A stretch of 64,000 nt of DNA from Vibrio gallicus (GCF_024346875.1 NZ_AP024872.1:744001-808000); one strand, 5' to 3'. Counted from the stretch's first letter, positions 53,029 through 63,384 are shown. Numbers and translations are program-made. Notes: generated from the sequence alone by a model not told the origin.

Positions 53029-53399
53029 GCGTAGTGCTCCTCTCCAGAGGCTTGAATCAAGGAGAATATATTTGCCAACATGAAGCTTTCTTCGGTCTGC
53101 GGTACTTCAATAAGCCCCATTCCAGCTAAAGTCTTATGATGCAAAGCAAGGGTTTGGGGGTATTGATAATCCACTACGATTTCATCAATAATGTCTTTGT
53201 CTAAACCCTCATCTACCGCTTGCCCACTCCACACCCTATCGGCTGCACGCGCAAAGTGAGTGATTGCCATCTGATATTGTTCATTATCCCTAGCAATACT
53301 GAGTGCCTCATCAATAATCGCTATCACTTTAAGGCTACCTTGGTAGGCGCGTTGGGTAATGACCCCTGCGGTTAGCAGTATTTCCAATCGTTGTTCCAT
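53025..53399 (-). CDS. yhfY: YhfY, PRD-like protein
   Basis: 124 residues resembling E. coli YhfY, a lone PTS-regulation-type domain: helical with MAITHFARAADRVWSGQAVD and VVDYQYPQTLALHHKTLAGM. Second gene of the reduced yhf cluster; its stop overlaps the start of the fusion gene. Function unknown. Confidence 0.75.
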   Translation of the reverse strand: MEQRLEILLTAGVITQRAYQGSLKVIAIIDEALSIARDNEQYQMAITHFARAADRVWSGQAVDEGLDKDIIDEIVVDYQYPQTLALHHKTLAGMGLIEVPQTEESFMLANIFSLIQASGEEHYA

Positions 53400-53491
53400 C
53401 TCTCTACCTTAACTTTAGTTATATGGTCTATGACCTTTTGTGGTTAAGCTTTATTGGTAATAAATCCTGTTAAACATATTTGATGCCTAGT

Positions 53492-54400
53492 CTAATAACT
53501 GGGCACCACATCGCCCCTTACTACAGCCAATTGGTGGTTAAGTAGTGATGTTCTATTTAGCAACTTTCTCAATAACGTTTTAATATGGGCTGCATCCCCG
53601 TTTACTAAAATAACCGCTTCAGAGGCATCTCGACATGCAGGTAAATCAGAAAGCGAACACTCGGCTAATCCATACTTGTCCATATCAATGGCTTCTGGTA
53701 GCCATACCACTGCATCAATATCACCATTCATTAAGTGGGTTAAACTATCGCCGTAATGGATCTCGACAATGTTGACGTTTTTGTGCTTAAAAAATTGGTC
53801 AGTGAGTATTTTTTGATCCGGTGAATCAAGGTCAACACCAACAGATTTAATATCGTTAAACCCACCGACTCTATAGATCAAACGATGCTCATGTGAGTAC
53901 GAACCCGGACCAAGTTCAAGGGCTGTCACCAAGCCTTTGGCCAGCTCTTTTGCCGCTAACTTAGACATGATGGCTAAATCATAGGTGCCGTTGGTCAAAC
54001 ATTCAGCTCGCACACTTGCGCCTCTCATATGCGCAAAATAGATTGGAAGTGGACCAAACTGTGTCTTTAAGGCGCTAGCTAAGCCTTCATAGTGGCGGGT
54101 ATAGGGAAGCGGCATAGCGCATACCAGGTTATTTATACCCGCACATTTAACTAACTCATTGTACTCAAGCTGGCTAATGAACGTGCCGTTTCGACCTTGA
54201 CGAGATAAAGTCACCGCACCTCTATGCTCTATCGTGGTTAGAGCTTTTTGTACGAACCCAACTGAAACTGCCAACTCTTCTGACAAAGAATCGATAGTCC
54301 TCAGGCGATCGCCTTCCACCGTTGTAAGTAGATATTGCGCAATACTCATGATTGCGGAGCCTTCTTTACTAATATATTCCACGACAACTCTTATCTTCAA
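53492..54400 (-). CDS. yhfZ: YhfZ, transcriptional regulator with substrate-binding domain
   Basis: About 296-302 residues. N-terminal HTH (LRTIDSLSEELAVSVGFVQK then LSRQGRNGTFISQLEYNELV) and a C-terminal binding domain (CAMPLPYTRHYEGLASALKT, PIYFAHMRGASVRAECLTNG). This matches E. coli YhfZ throughout. The start is uncertain: TTG 54400 has no clear binding site, while the in-frame GTG 54382 has AAGAG five bases upstream. It probably controls the yhf unit. Confidence 0.82.
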   Translation of the reverse strand: MKIRVVVEYISKEGSAIMSIAQYLLTTVEGDRLRTIDSLSEELAVSVGFVQKALTTIEHRGAVTLSRQGRNGTFISQLEYNELVKCAGINNLVCAMPLPYTRHYEGLASALKTQFGPLPIYFAHMRGASVRAECLTNGTYDLAIMSKLAAKELAKGLVTALELGPGSYSHEHRLIYRVGGFNDIKSVGVDLDSPDQKILTDQFFKHKNVNIVEIHYGDSLTHLMNGDIDAVVWLPEAIDMDKYGLAECSLSDLPACRDASEAVILVNGDAAHIKTLLRKLLNRTSLLNHQLAVVRGDVVPSY

Positions 54401-54723
54401 AATTCTGAAGATATAATATCATTAAAATATTCTAAGGAAAGTCATAACCACAAAAAGTGTGAGCTTGTTGTAAATTAAAGGGCTCATCTATAGGCAAAGT
54501 TTGCGCTTGGTCACCCTCGCTTTATAGATAATCTACATACAAAAAAAGAGCACGTAGCGGAGGATTTTATCAGTCAGTTTAGGGGAAGAACCATACCGCA
54601 TGCGTTGGGTTGCATAACGTGGGGAGTATCTGAATTAGGCTATGCCTATACCACTTACATTATGATATAGGCATAGCTTTTCAAGAAACAGGTATCGCGC
54701 TTTACCTGCTAAATTTTAACGCG
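54401..54723. other. Gap between helD and yhfZ with one large hairpin
   Basis: No gene is seen. GCTATGCCTATA (54639-54650) and TATAGGCATAGC (54666-54677) form a 12-base stem with a 15-base loop, probably the helD terminator. The yhfZ promoter should be near 54400-54480. Confidence 0.6.
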
Positions 54724-56787
54724 TTACTTTTTCTTGATGGCGTAGTCGCCCTCAAGCAATTCAGTGGCAAATGTTGATGGGTGATGGTCATAACTAATGA
54801 TCACTTCTTGTTTAGCGCGCGTCATTGCCACATAAAAAAGTCGACGCTCTTCTGCAAACGGGAACTCTTCATTGCTTGATTTCAAGGCCGCATCTAAGTG
54901 AGGGGCGCGCTCTTTCATTGGAAATAGGTTTTCATCTACACCAACTATTAATACTACATCTGCTTCCTTACCTTTACTTGCGTGGCAGGTCATAAAGGTA
55001 AATTGAAGATTGCTATATTGCTCTTGCCACTCATCTAATAACTCTGGCTGCTGCTTATGAGTTCGCCCAAGGACCAATACACTCAGTGGCTTGGCTGAAT
55101 TATTTACCCTAGCCAAACACTTCTCTAAGCGTCTTTGAGCAATAACTGTCACCGCCTTTTGTTTCTGCTCATGCTGCGCATGTAGCTCTTTGGCTAACTG
55201 CGCTGGATTCTGAGTAATAAACTCACCGGCAACATCGGCAATCTGAGAGTTAAAACGATAGGTGGTATCCAACACATGGGTGGTGGAAAACGGGAAACGA
55301 CTACCAAACTCAGTGGTCAAGTTTACATCTGAGCCTGCAAACTGGTAGATAGACTGCCAATCATCACCCACGGCAAACAGTGAACGCCTGCCTTTATCGC
55401 TTGATTGATTAACCAAGGCTTCCAAGAGCGTTAGTCTTGCTGGAGAAATGTCTTGATACTCATCAACCATCAAGTAGCGCCACCGTGATTTAAATTTGTT
55501 TTTAACGACATACTGGGTCGCTTTTTCAATCATCAGATGGAAATCCAACTGGTTCTGATCTTTCAGGTACTCCTTCCACGCTAGGTAGCACGGCCACGCC
55601 AGTTGTAGCTCACTATTAAGTCGAGAATATTCAGGGTGATTTATCATCTGCTGTTGAATGGCTTTCTTAGACGTATTCATCACCATCAATTGCTCAATTT
55701 GATGATTCAACCATGCCAGAAGCTTAGGGTTTTCTGACTGATTTAACAGCTCTTCATCACCATGTAGGTAAGCAATCGGCCACATGGATAAATGCTTCTG
55801 CCAACGCTTAAAGTTGGTTGCATTAACCCAGTGCTCTTTTAGCCATACCGAGCACCATTGCTGTTTTTGCTTGTGTTCAGTTGCCAGAGAGCTAATCGTC
55901 GGTGCTTGCCCTTCAACCTCGGTAATAATCTGCATCGCCATTTTGTGGAAGGTACTCACATTTACCTTCTGCGCAGTAATGCCTATTTTGTTGGTTAAAC
56001 GATCAGAGATCTCTTGCGCTGCTTCACGACCAAACGCAAGCAGCGCCATTTCATCCGCTTGTCCTTGGTGACTTTGCAATAAATAGGCTACACGAGCCAT
56101 CAACACACTGGTTTTACCGGTACCCGCGCCAGCTAGTACCAAGTTCTGATCATTGTTAAGCAGTACCGCTTTTTGCTGAGACGTATTTAATGGCGAGCTC
56201 TCTATCTGTGCAAATAGCACCTGCCAGTTTTGCATCTCATTTTGTAGCCAAATATCATTGCGCTCTTCAAGCAGGCTTGGGTTATCTTCTAACCAGTGCT
56301 GAATATCAACCATAGCTTCCGGCATTCTTTGCTTGGCGTCAGCCTCTGAGATCTCCATTTCTTCTAGATCAGCACGCACCATCTGCTGCCAACTCAATAG
56401 GTCAGAATAGGCTAAATAACAAGGTTGGCGGCGCAGTAGATCTAGCTTCTGCTGCCACTTAGGTATATACAAATTGAGCTGACGACACTGTAACCTATGC
56501 CATTTTTCATAATATTGGACTGCTGTACGAGCAAATAAGCGCGCAGACTTCCACGGCAAACCTTGGATTTGCCATGCTGATACAATCTGATCCTGCTCAT
56601 AGCCATAGAAGGTAACACTACCCCATATTAGCCCGCGCTTTACAGATACCTTACCAGTCCATTCCGAGAACGGAATATGCGTCTTGCTCTCTTGGGCAGA
56701 TAAGGTTAATTGATCACGCTCTAATAGAGCGTCGAAGTATTCGTTTTGAAGAAAAAACTTGGCAGCGGTTGTAGCTTGCAACTGCAT
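54724..56787 (-). CDS. helD: DNA helicase IV
   Basis: 687 residues of the UvrD/Rep superfamily in the HelD layout: a 190-residue N-terminal region, Q-motif SPLNTSQQKAV, Walker A AGAGTGKTS, motif II DEYQDISPAR, then VGDDWQSIYQFAGSD, TYRFNSQIADVAGEF, TCHASKGKEADVV and VAMTRAKQEV. A 3'-5' helicase. In enteric bacteria helD is beside mgsA and yccS; here the yhf genes lie between helD and mgsA. Confidence 0.94.
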   Translation of the reverse strand: MQLQATTAAKFFLQNEYFDALLERDQLTLSAQESKTHIPFSEWTGKVSVKRGLIWGSVTFYGYEQDQIVSAWQIQGLPWKSARLFARTAVQYYEKWHRLQCRQLNLYIPKWQQKLDLLRRQPCYLAYSDLLSWQQMVRADLEEMEISEADAKQRMPEAMVDIQHWLEDNPSLLEERNDIWLQNEMQNWQVLFAQIESSPLNTSQQKAVLLNNDQNLVLAGAGTGKTSVLMARVAYLLQSHQGQADEMALLAFGREAAQEISDRLTNKIGITAQKVNVSTFHKMAMQIITEVEGQAPTISSLATEHKQKQQWCSVWLKEHWVNATNFKRWQKHLSMWPIAYLHGDEELLNQSENPKLLAWLNHQIEQLMVMNTSKKAIQQQMINHPEYSRLNSELQLAWPCYLAWKEYLKDQNQLDFHLMIEKATQYVVKNKFKSRWRYLMVDEYQDISPARLTLLEALVNQSSDKGRRSLFAVGDDWQSIYQFAGSDVNLTTEFGSRFPFSTTHVLDTTYRFNSQIADVAGEFITQNPAQLAKELHAQHEQKQKAVTVIAQRRLEKCLARVNNSAKPLSVLVLGRTHKQQPELLDEWQEQYSNLQFTFMTCHASKGKEADVVLIVGVDENLFPMKERAPHLDAALKSSNEEFPFAEERRLFYVAMTRAKQEVIISYDHHPSTFATELLEGDYAIKKK

Positions 56788-56967
56788 AGGAAGTAACTCG
56801 TCCTTAAATTAATATCTCGTAAACCGAAGGTTTACCCAATAAGGTTCTCAGTTTACTACGATTAGCTCCGATTACCCATAATTGAATTTTTTATTCACTT
56901 ACACTCGACAGAGGTGTAAAAGTTCACCACAATGTGCGTAACCGATTAATAAACCGTAATATTTCCA

Positions 56968-59118
56968 TTGTCCATAGCTGCAAATTTTCGCCAATATCGA
57001 ACCAATAAAACCATAAATTATAGTGCTCAAATTTTGATTACTATGCTTGGTGTTGTACTGCCTTGTTGGTATTTCGGTCAATATTCAGTTATCACCCCGC
57101 TGGTATTAGGGGTTATCGCCGCCGCACTTGCCGAAACGGATGACAATTTTTGGGGCCGACTAAAAGCCTTGCTGCTCACCTTTGGCTGTTTTGCATTGGC
57201 TAGCTTTTCAATAGAAATATTATTTCTTTATCCAATACTGTTTGCATTAGGGCTATTTGTATCGACATTTGGCTTTATCATGCTAGGCGCAATTGGAGCA
57301 AGATATGCGAGCATTGCGTTTGGCTCACTTCTGATAGCCATCTATACCATGTTGGGTGCCGACTTAAGCCCTAATATTTGGTATCAACCCGCCTTACTAC
57401 TGACTGGTGCGGCATGGTATTACCTGTTATCCCTCATATGGCAGAGCTTTGTACCATTGCAAGCGATGCAAAATAGTCTTGCTGACACATTTGCTACCTT
57501 AGCCATCTATATTGATAGTAAGAGTCAGTTATTTCACCCAGTACAACGCCTCAACCCACAACCACTGAGAATTGAAGCGGCCAAACTCAACGCAAATACC
57601 GTTGCCGCATTGGAGCGGTGCCGTCAAACCCTATTAAAACGCTCCAATCGAGGTCACCTTGAGGGGACTTATGGACGCTATTTACACATCTATTTTGTGG
57701 TACAAGACATACACGAACGCTTAAGTTCAAGCCACTATCGCTACCAAGAGCTTTCCGACCACTTTGAGCGCTCAGATGTATTATTCCGATTCAAGTATCT
57801 ACTACAAAATTATGCCAATGAATTCCGTAGTATCAGTCAAGCGCTACAACTGGGGGTGGAATATAGCAGAAACCCTGATACCAGCATCGCGCTAGATGAG
57901 CTTTATGTGTCCATTGAAGCCTTGCAAAAACAGAAAAATCCAGTGTGGAAGGAGTCGTTAAATCAGCTGCTATTTCTATTCAATAACCTACGTACTGTCG
58001 ATAAACTATTGAACAACATAGACAAGCCCGAATCCATGCCTGCTGAGAGTTATCTTGACGATCGCTCAGCTCATACCATCAAGCAGATGTGGCACAACAT
58101 TCATTCGTCGCTACGCGTCAAATCGCAACTGTTTCGCCATGCTGTGCGCATGTCCGTAGCTCTGACTGCAGGCTACGGGGTTATTCATATATTCGATATT
58201 GAACATGGATACTGGATACTATTAACTACCCTCTTTGTCTGTCAGCCCAACTTTAGCGCTACTAAGCAAAAGCTATTACATCGAATCGGTGGCACCTTTT
58301 TGGGGCTGATTGTCGGGGTGCTATTGCTTGGTTTGATCCCAGAAGTGGAGGGACAATTGTTTGCCATTGTGGTGAGTAGCGTTCTGTTTTTCGCATTTCG
58401 AATCCAAAACTACGCCTATGCCACCACTTTTATTACCATTTTGGTTCTATTTTTATTTTCCCAACTTGGCATTGGCTACGCGGTAATACTCCCAAGGTTA
58501 TTCGACACCCTAGTGGGAAGTTGCCTTGCTGTGGCGGCGGTTTATTTTATTCTTCCCGACTGGCAGGCAAAGAAAATCCCACAATTTATGGCCGAGGCAA
58601 TCCAAGCCAATAAAGAATATTTAGGTCAAATTATTGTGCAGTACCGACTCGGTAAAAATGATGATCTGGCGTATCGCATTGCGCGCCGCTCCGCACACAA
58701 TAGTGATGCTCAGCTCAGTGTTGCGGTTAGTAGTATGCTAGCAGAACCCGATAAACACCAAGGCTCTAGTGACCTTAGTTTTCGCGTCATAACCCTCAAT
58801 CATGCACTACTTAGTTATATTTCTGCGCTCGGGGCACACCGCACAAAATTGAACGATATAACAACACATAAACTGGTTATTGATGCATATCAGTCGATTC
58901 ATGTTAAGCTCGAAGCTATTGAGCAAGTACTGCACAATGAAACCAATACCGAAACTGAGTTTGAAGAGAACCAAATCAGGCAACGGCTATCGCAATGGCG
59001 AGAAGATGATGGGTATTCCGCGCAGATGATCCTGCAACAGTTGGAGCTAATCCACCGCATGCTACCGGAACTCAAAGTGCTCGCTAAAGAACTATCGACG
59101 ATACAAATAAAAACATAA
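56968..59118 (+). CDS. yccS: YccS-family inner membrane protein
   Basis: 716 residues with two blocks of membrane helices (about residues 15-165 and 395-535) separated by a soluble region, as in the YccS/YhfK (FUSC-like) group. Hallmarks include PLVLGVIAAALAETDDNFWG and GYWILLTTLFVCQPNFSATK. Related to aromatic acid exporters; function uncertain. TTG 56968 is the only plausible start and has no evident ribosome binding site, so the N-terminus is tentative. Confidence 0.85.
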   Translation: MSIAANFRQYRTNKTINYSAQILITMLGVVLPCWYFGQYSVITPLVLGVIAAALAETDDNFWGRLKALLLTFGCFALASFSIEILFLYPILFALGLFVSTFGFIMLGAIGARYASIAFGSLLIAIYTMLGADLSPNIWYQPALLLTGAAWYYLLSLIWQSFVPLQAMQNSLADTFATLAIYIDSKSQLFHPVQRLNPQPLRIEAAKLNANTVAALERCRQTLLKRSNRGHLEGTYGRYLHIYFVVQDIHERLSSSHYRYQELSDHFERSDVLFRFKYLLQNYANEFRSISQALQLGVEYSRNPDTSIALDELYVSIEALQKQKNPVWKESLNQLLFLFNNLRTVDKLLNNIDKPESMPAESYLDDRSAHTIKQMWHNIHSSLRVKSQLFRHAVRMSVALTAGYGVIHIFDIEHGYWILLTTLFVCQPNFSATKQKLLHRIGGTFLGLIVGVLLLGLIPEVEGQLFAIVVSSVLFFAFRIQNYAYATTFITILVLFLFSQLGIGYAVILPRLFDTLVGSCLAVAAVYFILPDWQAKKIPQFMAEAIQANKEYLGQIIVQYRLGKNDDLAYRIARRSAHNSDAQLSVAVSSMLAEPDKHQGSSDLSFRVITLNHALLSYISALGAHRTKLNDITTHKLVIDAYQSIHVKLEAIEQVLHNETNTETEFEENQIRQRLSQWREDDGYSAQMILQQLELIHRMLPELKVLAKELSTIQIKT

Positions 59119-59132
59119 GAGTAGAGAAAATT

Positions 59133-59780
59133 ATGTACAAAAAAGTTTTGCTAACCGGACTAGCCCTAACTTTAGCTGCACCTAGCTTTGCAGACGTGAC
59201 ATTAGACTTTTCCGATCATGTAGACCTGCTGCTAGTTAATGGTGAAAAGCCAAACATTGAAGGCGGTTTCTTTTCTTCAGATAAAAAAGTAACCCTGCCC
59301 GATGGTGAAAATCAGATCGTCTTTCGCTATATCCCAACCTTTAAAAATGGCAAAGACCGCGAGCAATATACCTCAAATGTAGTTATCTCTAAGTTCACCG
59401 CCACAGATGCTGAGCTTCAATTTGAGTTCCCGAAATATAGAAACGTAAAAGATGCTGAACGCTTTGATAAAAGCCCAGATTGGAAGCTGATTGACTCTAA
59501 TAAAACCAGCATCAACTTTGTTCAAGATACCCTTGTTCATCATGGTATGCAGATTGGGCGAGATTTCGAAGCTGAGGCTGTGCGGTATAACGCAACCCAA
59601 GGCATTGCCGCAGTAAGTACTGGTGTTGTATTAGCCGCGCCTGAGCAAGCAAGTACCACAGCACCAGCGGTAAAAAATGCCGATGCATCTACCGCTGAAG
59701 AGATGCTTCATTTCTGGTATAGCAAGGCAGACCCTAAGACCCAACAGCGCTTCAAAGACTATATCAATAAACAAAAATAG
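59133..59780 (+). CDS. csgI: DUF2057 periplasmic protein (YccT/CsgI)
   Basis: 215 residues with a signal peptide (cut near SFA) and a DUF2057 body: VTLDFSDHVDLLLVNGEKPN and LPDGENQIVFRYIPTFKNGK. E. coli YccT (CsgI) inhibits curli synthesis; no curli genes are visible here. It follows yccS by 14 bases and ends at a terminator. Confidence 0.85.
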   Translation: MYKKVLLTGLALTLAAPSFADVTLDFSDHVDLLLVNGEKPNIEGGFFSSDKKVTLPDGENQIVFRYIPTFKNGKDREQYTSNVVISKFTATDAELQFEFPKYRNVKDAERFDKSPDWKLIDSNKTSINFVQDTLVHHGMQIGRDFEAEAVRYNATQGIAAVSTGVVLAAPEQASTTAPAVKNADASTAEEMLHFWYSKADPKTQQRFKDYINKQK

Positions 59781-59798
59781 CCGATTGCTTTAACCTAA

Positions 59799-59832
59799 AA
59801 ATAGCGATTTCATTAATGAAATCGCTTTTTTT
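59799..59832. terminator. Bidirectional terminator
   Basis: AGCGATTTCATT and AATGAAATCGCT (59803-59826) are perfectly complementary, with T-runs on both strands. It serves csgI and the convergent TetR gene. Confidence 0.88.
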
Positions 59833-60442
59833 ATTCTTTAAATACCGATAGCGCGAGCTTAAGAATCGCGGTGACTTGCTGGCTACTTTCTCCTCGAAAA
59901 AGCTGACATTTTGCATAACGTATTTGGGTGTGAATATACTTTGCCACGAAAGCCGACGACATCTCCGTAGTAAGCTCTCCATTCGCCTTAGATTTCACTA
60001 TCCAAGCTTCAAGTGCCGATATTATGTTTTGGTGAGTACGATTGATTTGAGCTAGGGTTAACTCGCCCAAAACTCGACGAGAATCAAGCATATTGGAAAA
60101 TAGACACCCTTTAGGGTCCTGCTGGGTATCGGTTTGCGAGATGACATCCAACACTAGGTTATCCAGCTCTTGGCTAAAAGAGGTCTCGCGTTGTGATATT
60201 CCAAAGATCTTAGCCAAAACTCTCTGCTCATAGACAACCAATGCTTCACTCATTAACCCATCTTCGTTTCCGAATTCACGATATAAAGCCGGTTTTGATA
60301 CTTTTGCCGTTTTACACAACTCATTAATAGAAAAACCTTCGATACCTTTTTGGCGATAATTTTGGATTACCACATCTAAAACGTATTCTCGGTTCAGTAA
60401 CTTAGGCCGACCACGACCTACTTTCTCTACACTCTCGGACAT
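59831..60442 (-). CDS. TetR-family regulator
   Basis: 203 residues from ATG 60442 (MSESVEKVGRGRPKLLN), with GGGAGG seven bases upstream; the longer frame to 60583 crosses the operators. HTH: GFSINELCKTAKVSKPALYR then EFGNEDGLMSEAL. It is divergent from the efflux genes and probably represses itself and possibly them. Two matching operator-like repeats overlie its leader. Confidence 0.9.
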   Translation of the reverse strand: MSESVEKVGRGRPKLLNREYVLDVVIQNYRQKGIEGFSINELCKTAKVSKPALYREFGNEDGLMSEALVVYEQRVLAKIFGISQRETSFSQELDNLVLDVISQTDTQQDPKGCLFSNMLDSRRVLGELTLAQINRTHQNIISALEAWIVKSKANGELTTEMSSAFVAKYIHTQIRYAKCQLFRGESSQQVTAILKLALSVFKE

Positions 60443-60446
60443 ATTC

Positions 60447-60509
60447 GTACCTCCCGGTACGTTATTGATTGACAGTAGCTCTCTACAGGAATATCGTACC
60501 ACCCGGTAT
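60447..60509. promoter_or_regulatory. Paired TetR operator-like repeats
   Basis: GTACCTCCCGGTAC (60447-60460) and GTACCACCCGGTAT (60496-60509) share GTACC-N-CCCGGTA. The first overlaps the ribosome binding site of the TetR gene. No third copy was found in 60600-60853. Confidence 0.65.
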
Positions 60510-60853
60510 TTAAATGAGCAATAAATTACAAGCCTTGTCGTATACCACGTAGCACCGCTTTGATGTTCTATATTGCATATCAATATCAGTAAAATCGGGA
60601 AAATAGAGCTACGCTTTGTATATTCACAATTTTTTCATCTTCCTTGAGCCACTTTATAGTGGATTAATACCCTAATGTAGGAACTCAACTGGAAGTAAAT
60701 TAGTGGATACATTTAGCCACCAATTTGTGAAATTAAGTGTGCACTTTTTAGCATATGCACTACAGGTTGATATGCTTATAGTTACGCTCGGGTAATCGTT
60801 ACGCGTGGATGCCTATAACTCATCCCATTCACGCCGCTCTAGTTGGATTTTTT

Positions 60854-61849
60854 ATGAACAAATATTTAAAAGGCTTTATCGTTGCTCTTATAATTTTAGG
60901 AGTTGCTAGCGGTCTAGCTTACTACTGGCATTACAGTGATTTACACCCTTCTACCGAAAACGCTTATGTTCACGGTAATGTCGTTTCTGTCGCACCACTG
61001 GTTAATGGTCGCGTCACCAAAATCTCAGTCGATGACTATCAGTTTGTACATATGGGCGACCACTTGGTAACCATAGACCCTGCCCCATATCAGCTAGCAG
61101 TAAAAGAGGCTCAAGCTGCATATCAAGCGGCTCTACAAACGAATAAATCACAAGAGTCGGGGGTAAACGCAGCTATTGCTTCTCTCAACGAAGCCAAAGC
61201 AAACCTTATCAACGCCCAAAAGAACTACCAGCGCACTCAAACCTTGGTAGCGAAAAAACTGGTACCAATTAAACAAGCAGACACCGATCGTACCCAACTT
61301 GCCGATGCTCAAGCACGTCTGCATGCCGCACAAGCTAATCTTCAACAAGCCATTGACGCCCAAGGCGGCAAAGGTGATGAATCAGCCATGGTTCAACAAG
61401 CTGCAGCAAGACTGGCTCAAGCTGAGCTTAACCTGAGTTATACCGAAATCAGTGCACCATTTGATGGTTATGTGGGCGATGTAAAAATACATTTAGGCAC
61501 CTTTACCGCAACTGGTCAGCCGCTATTTCCTTTAGTGAAACAATACAGCCAGTGGGTTCAAGCAAACTTTAAAGAATCTCAAATGCCTCGCCTGCGTGAA
61601 GGCCAAAGCGTTGAGATTCGAATCGACATGTACCCTGATGAAGTGTGGCACGGTAAATTAGCCAAGATTTCTCCGGCCAGCGGTAGTGCCTTCTCGCTAC
61701 TTCCTCCAGAAAATGCGACTGGCAACTGGGTAAAAATAGGGCAACGCTTCCCGATTAAGATAGAGATCACCGACGACCTATCGACTAAGCCACAACTTCG
61801 TATTGGTGCCAGTACTCAAGTTACTGTTGACACTACTGCTGGAGAATAA
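60854..61849 (+). CDS. HlyD/EmrA-type efflux adaptor
   Basis: 331 residues from ATG 60854; an ATG at 60809 would add residues before the membrane anchor (FIVALIILGVASGLAYYW). HlyD features: TENAYVHGNVVSVAPLVNGR, a helical hairpin (about 85-195) and LSYTEISAPFDGYVG followed by a beta barrel. It links the MFS pump to an outer-membrane channel. The stop shares a base with the pump ATG. The 60510-60853 stretch holds its promoter, with nothing else evident. Confidence 0.9.
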   Translation: MNKYLKGFIVALIILGVASGLAYYWHYSDLHPSTENAYVHGNVVSVAPLVNGRVTKISVDDYQFVHMGDHLVTIDPAPYQLAVKEAQAAYQAALQTNKSQESGVNAAIASLNEAKANLINAQKNYQRTQTLVAKKLVPIKQADTDRTQLADAQARLHAAQANLQQAIDAQGGKGDESAMVQQAAARLAQAELNLSYTEISAPFDGYVGDVKIHLGTFTATGQPLFPLVKQYSQWVQANFKESQMPRLREGQSVEIRIDMYPDEVWHGKLAKISPASGSAFSLLPPENATGNWVKIGQRFPIKIEITDDLSTKPQLRIGASTQVTVDTTAGE

Positions 61850-63369
61850 TGGTGCACGAAATCACTCCATTTAAAAGATGGATGATCGTCATCGCGGTCA
61901 TGACATCTGCCATTATGGTACTGTTGGATATGACCATTGCCAACGTTGCCCTACCCCAGATGCGTGGTTCTCTAGGGGCAACGTCGGACACCATTACTTG
62001 GGTATTAACCTCTTATACGATGGCCGAAGCGGTATTCATACCGTTAACCAGTTTCTTTGCCGGTAAATTAGGCGAGCGTAAACTGCTACTCGTCGCCGTG
62101 ACAGGCTTTATCATCGCGTCTACCCTATGTGGTCAAGCCCAATCTATCGAAGCTATGGTGTTTTTCCGCGTAGTACAAGGGGCGTTTGGTGCGGTGGTCA
62201 TCCCACTATCACAGTCACTACTTATTGCGGTATTCCCCCCTAACGAGCGCGCTAAGGCAATGTCAATATTTAGTATTGGTATCTTGCTTGGTCCAATACT
62301 CGGTCCAACGGTTGGAGGAATGATCACCCAAAATATGGATTGGCGTTGGGTTTTCTACGTCAACGTTCCGGTGGGCATTTTTTGTCTGTTAATGATCTAC
62401 TTTTTTGTTCATATATCCAACCGCCAAGTTGCAAAGATAGATTGGCCAACCATTATATCTATGGCGGTAGGTATCGGTTTACTGCAATTGGTGCTTGACC
62501 AAGGTAACCAGAAAGACTGGTTTGAGTCACGCATGATCCAAGCAAGCCTGATTATTGCCTTGAGCGGGATAGCCTATTTTGTTTATCGGAGCTTTAAGAC
62601 CAAAAGCCCCGTTGCCCCCATATGGATGATCAGTAACCGCAACCTTGCTCTCGGATCCACCATGATGGCAGTGTTTGTTAGTGCGTTATTTGGGTTAACG
62701 GCGCAACTACCTATGATGCTTGAGGGCGTTCTAAACTACCCAGTAGATACCACAGGTTTTTTGATGGCACCACGGGGAATTGCAGCGGCGATAACCTTGA
62801 TCATTACCGCTAAGTTTATGAATAACTCTAGGCTCAAGGGTTCTGTGGGGCTTGGTGCGGTTTTATGCGGCATCGCTGGGCTTATGATGTCACAGTACTC
62901 GGAGAACATCGATTTCTTCTGGATTGTGGTGCCTAGTCTTATCCAAGGTTGTGGTATGGGCTTGGTATTTAGTGGATTATCTTCCATTGCATACACCACC
63001 TTAGCCCCAGAGCAAGGTGTAGCGGGGGCGAGTATTTTCAACCTGTTTAGAACCATTGGTAGCTCATTTGGTATCTCAATCGCAACTACCTTCCAGTTCC
63101 GTGATTCCCAACAGCAATGGAATGCGATGAGTCAATCGGTAACGCCATATAACCCTAATCTGCAGCAATGGTTGTCAGATACAGGTCGGACCCTAGGCGA
63201 TCCGACAACCCAAACCCTACTGCAAGAGCAGGTACACAAGCAGTCAGAAATACTGGCATTTGTGCATACTTTCTCATTTATTACGATGTTGTTTCTATTG
63301 ATCATTCCATTGCTATTCTTGGTCAATATCCCCAAAACAGCATCCGCGACTCCGCCCGCTGGGCACTAA
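61849..63369 (+). CDS. DHA2-family MFS drug exporter (EmrB/QacA type)
   Basis: 506 residues, 14 helices. Motif D1-like LLDMTIANVALPQMRG, motif A GKLGERKLLL and motif C GILLGPILGPTVGG are present. Together with the adaptor it forms an EmrAB-type tripartite pump for hydrophobic toxic compounds; the actual substrate is unknown. Translationally coupled to the adaptor (TAATG). Confidence 0.93.
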   Translation: MVHEITPFKRWMIVIAVMTSAIMVLLDMTIANVALPQMRGSLGATSDTITWVLTSYTMAEAVFIPLTSFFAGKLGERKLLLVAVTGFIIASTLCGQAQSIEAMVFFRVVQGAFGAVVIPLSQSLLIAVFPPNERAKAMSIFSIGILLGPILGPTVGGMITQNMDWRWVFYVNVPVGIFCLLMIYFFVHISNRQVAKIDWPTIISMAVGIGLLQLVLDQGNQKDWFESRMIQASLIIALSGIAYFVYRSFKTKSPVAPIWMISNRNLALGSTMMAVFVSALFGLTAQLPMMLEGVLNYPVDTTGFLMAPRGIAAAITLIITAKFMNNSRLKGSVGLGAVLCGIAGLMMSQYSENIDFFWIVVPSLIQGCGMGLVFSGLSSIAYTTLAPEQGVAGASIFNLFRTIGSSFGISIATTFQFRDSQQQWNAMSQSVTPYNPNLQQWLSDTGRTLGDPTTQTLLQEQVHKQSEILAFVHTFSFITMLFLLIIPLLFLVNIPKTASATPPAGH

Positions 63370-63384
63370 ACCGTCGTCGTCACA

